A stretch of DNA of 6,629 bases, taken from assembly GCA_947037995.1 (NCBI GenBank), contig CAMQUV010000065.1, positions 1-6,629 of the forward strand, read 5' to 3'. The DNA comes from an uncultured Rikenellaceae bacterium. Lineage in GTDB: Bacteria > Bacteroidota > Bacteroidia > Bacteroidales > Rikenellaceae. The notes beneath the pieces are model-generated. The model was not told where the DNA came from. It did no database searches and was given only the letters and a program-made list of their open reading frames with translations. Each line of letters begins with the position of its first letter. The first letter of the stretch is position 1. The translations under genes were made by a program, and so were the position numbers. Shown here in pieces: positions 6,285 through 6,629 of this stretch.

Positions 6285-6350
6285 CAGCGACGGCGGGGGG
6301 GATCCGCCGCTGAGCCTGTCGAATTTGTAGGTTGTAATTGGTTTTGGATT

Positions 6351-6407
6351 TCGAAGGCCTGTTGGGGGTGTTCTATTAGAACATCTCCGGCTGGGGGAGG
6401 CCTTCGA
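6351..6407. repeat. Nested perfect palindrome between units A and B
   Basis: The outer arms TCGAAGGCCT (6351-6360) and AGGCCTTCGA (6398-6407) are exact reverse complements. Inside, TGTTCT (6369-6374) pairs with AGAACA (6378-6383) over ATT. As plus-strand RNA the inner stem extends to 11 pairs (6364-6374 with 6378-6388), two of them G-U. The right outer arm forms the first bases of unit B. Confidence 0.75.
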
Positions 6408-6529
6408 TATTCTTAGCTCCGCCTATGCCAGTTGCTTAGGGTGCCGACAGGCAGATTTCGAGTGGTGCGTTGCCACCGGCGGATTGCTGACGCTGTGAAT
6501 ACAGCGGCGGCGGGGGGAATCCGCCGCTG
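6398..6529 (+). repeat. Repeat unit B
   Basis: This compact second copy has the same segment order as unit A: B1 6398-6430, B2 6444-6477, B3 6502-6529. B3 forms a perfect nine-base stem, CAGCGGCGG with CCGCCGCTG, over a ten-base loop. A second hairpin, CGCTGT/ACAGCG (6491-6506), overlaps its left arm, so the two structures exclude each other. Confidence 0.7.
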
Positions 6530-6554
6530 ATAGGCGTTGTAGTTTGTAGTTACA

Positions 6555-6629
6555 AGTCAAAGCCTGTGGATGGTTGGGCAATCTAGTATTGCTCGCCTCC
6601 GCAAGGGGAGGGTGCTAACAGCACACGAA
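6555..6629 (-). repeat. Repeat blocks R and S, right copy (inverted)
   Basis: On the minus strand, block R (6629-6595) and block S (6570-6555) repeat the left blocks 124-158 and 197-212 in the same order. The 24-base spacer contains a GCAAT/ATTGC hairpin with a five-base loop (stem 6578-6582 with 6588-6592). The GTGCT/AGCAC hairpin of block R is kept (6612-6624). The window ends at the outer boundary of block R, so the true repeat may continue. Confidence 0.85.

Larger units (their letters stand above)
6066..6312 (+). repeat. Repeat unit A
   Basis: Three segments recur in unit B. A1 (6066-6097) matches 6398-6430 with three substitutions and one gap. A2 (6145-6176) matches 6444-6477 with one substitution and a two-base insertion. 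A3 (6285-6312) matches 6502-6529 with two substitutions. Unit A is longer because blocks Q (6122-6137) and P (6176-6193) and other sequence lie between its segments. A3 folds into a nine-base stem, CAGCGACGG against CCGCCGCTG, with one mismatch at 6290. Confidence 0.7.
6017..6629. repeat. Right gene-free repeat island
   Basis: About 610 bases without a credible gene, visibly richer in G and C than the AT-rich control region. It contains a duplicated set of blocks (A: 6066-6312, B: 6398-6529), a nested palindrome between them (6351-6407), and inverted copies of all four blocks of the left flank (6122-6137, 6176-6193, 6555-6570, 6595-6629). Reading frames across 6080-6416 overlap palindromes and repeats and resemble no family. 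Positions 6017-6065 and 6194-6264 hold no recognised block. Confidence 0.75.

Noticed and set aside
6080..6416. Two plus-strand reading frames of 66 and 99 codons in the right repeat island
   Set aside because: They overlap in different frames, run through palindromes and repeat segments, have tryptophan- and arginine-rich unnatural composition and match no family known to me.
6066..6529. CRISPR array
   Set aside because: Only two diverged copies with very unequal spacing and no cas genes.

Overview
The window most likely comes from a Bacteroidota genome, probably Bacteroidales. Three things point there: a -33/-7 promoter of the TTTG ... TAnnTTTG type, A/T-rich leaders without Shine-Dalgarno sequences, and a galM - FHS-family sugar transporter - galK cluster of the kind found in that phylum. 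No rRNA, tRNA, CRISPR array or transposase gene was seen. Order- and family-level placement is inference.

Layout. Positions 1-309 are a gene-free repeat island with a perfect (CCAA)10 microsatellite. Positions 310-1155 (minus strand) encode a membrane-anchored LytM/M23-fold protein that appears to have lost its zinc and catalytic residues. Positions 1156-1391 are an AT-rich divergent control region with a good plus-strand promoter, a weaker minus-strand one, and an 8-bp dyad between them. Positions 1392-5902 hold four co-directional genes: a sugar-phosphate nucleotidyltransferase, aldose 1-epimerase (galM), an FHS-family sugar:H+ symporter, and galactokinase (galK). Gaps between them are 34-54 bases, and a strong intrinsic terminator ends the unit at 5968-6016. 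Positions 6017-6629 are a second gene-free repeat island.

How the genes fit together. The transporter brings galactose across the inner membrane, GalM converts the beta anomer to the alpha anomer, and GalK makes alpha-galactose-1-phosphate. The cluster has neither a HIT-family galT nor galE. The leading nucleotidyltransferase is therefore a reasonable candidate to activate galactose-1-phosphate, or glucose-1-phosphate, with a nucleotide. That would make a galactose route based on UTP rather than on UDP-glucose exchange; this is inference.

Most unusual content. The two gene-free flanks are inverted, rearranged copies of one modular repeat family. Short conserved blocks (33/35, 16/16, 17/18 and 16/16 identical) are separated by slots that hold small hairpins. 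In several slots the two copies keep a hairpin but with unrelated stem sequence. Both window edges fall inside the repeats, so if this is a complete contig the assembly may simply have broken there. A second unexpected pattern is a shared CTTAA..TAATA leader motif just upstream of several start codons on both strands.
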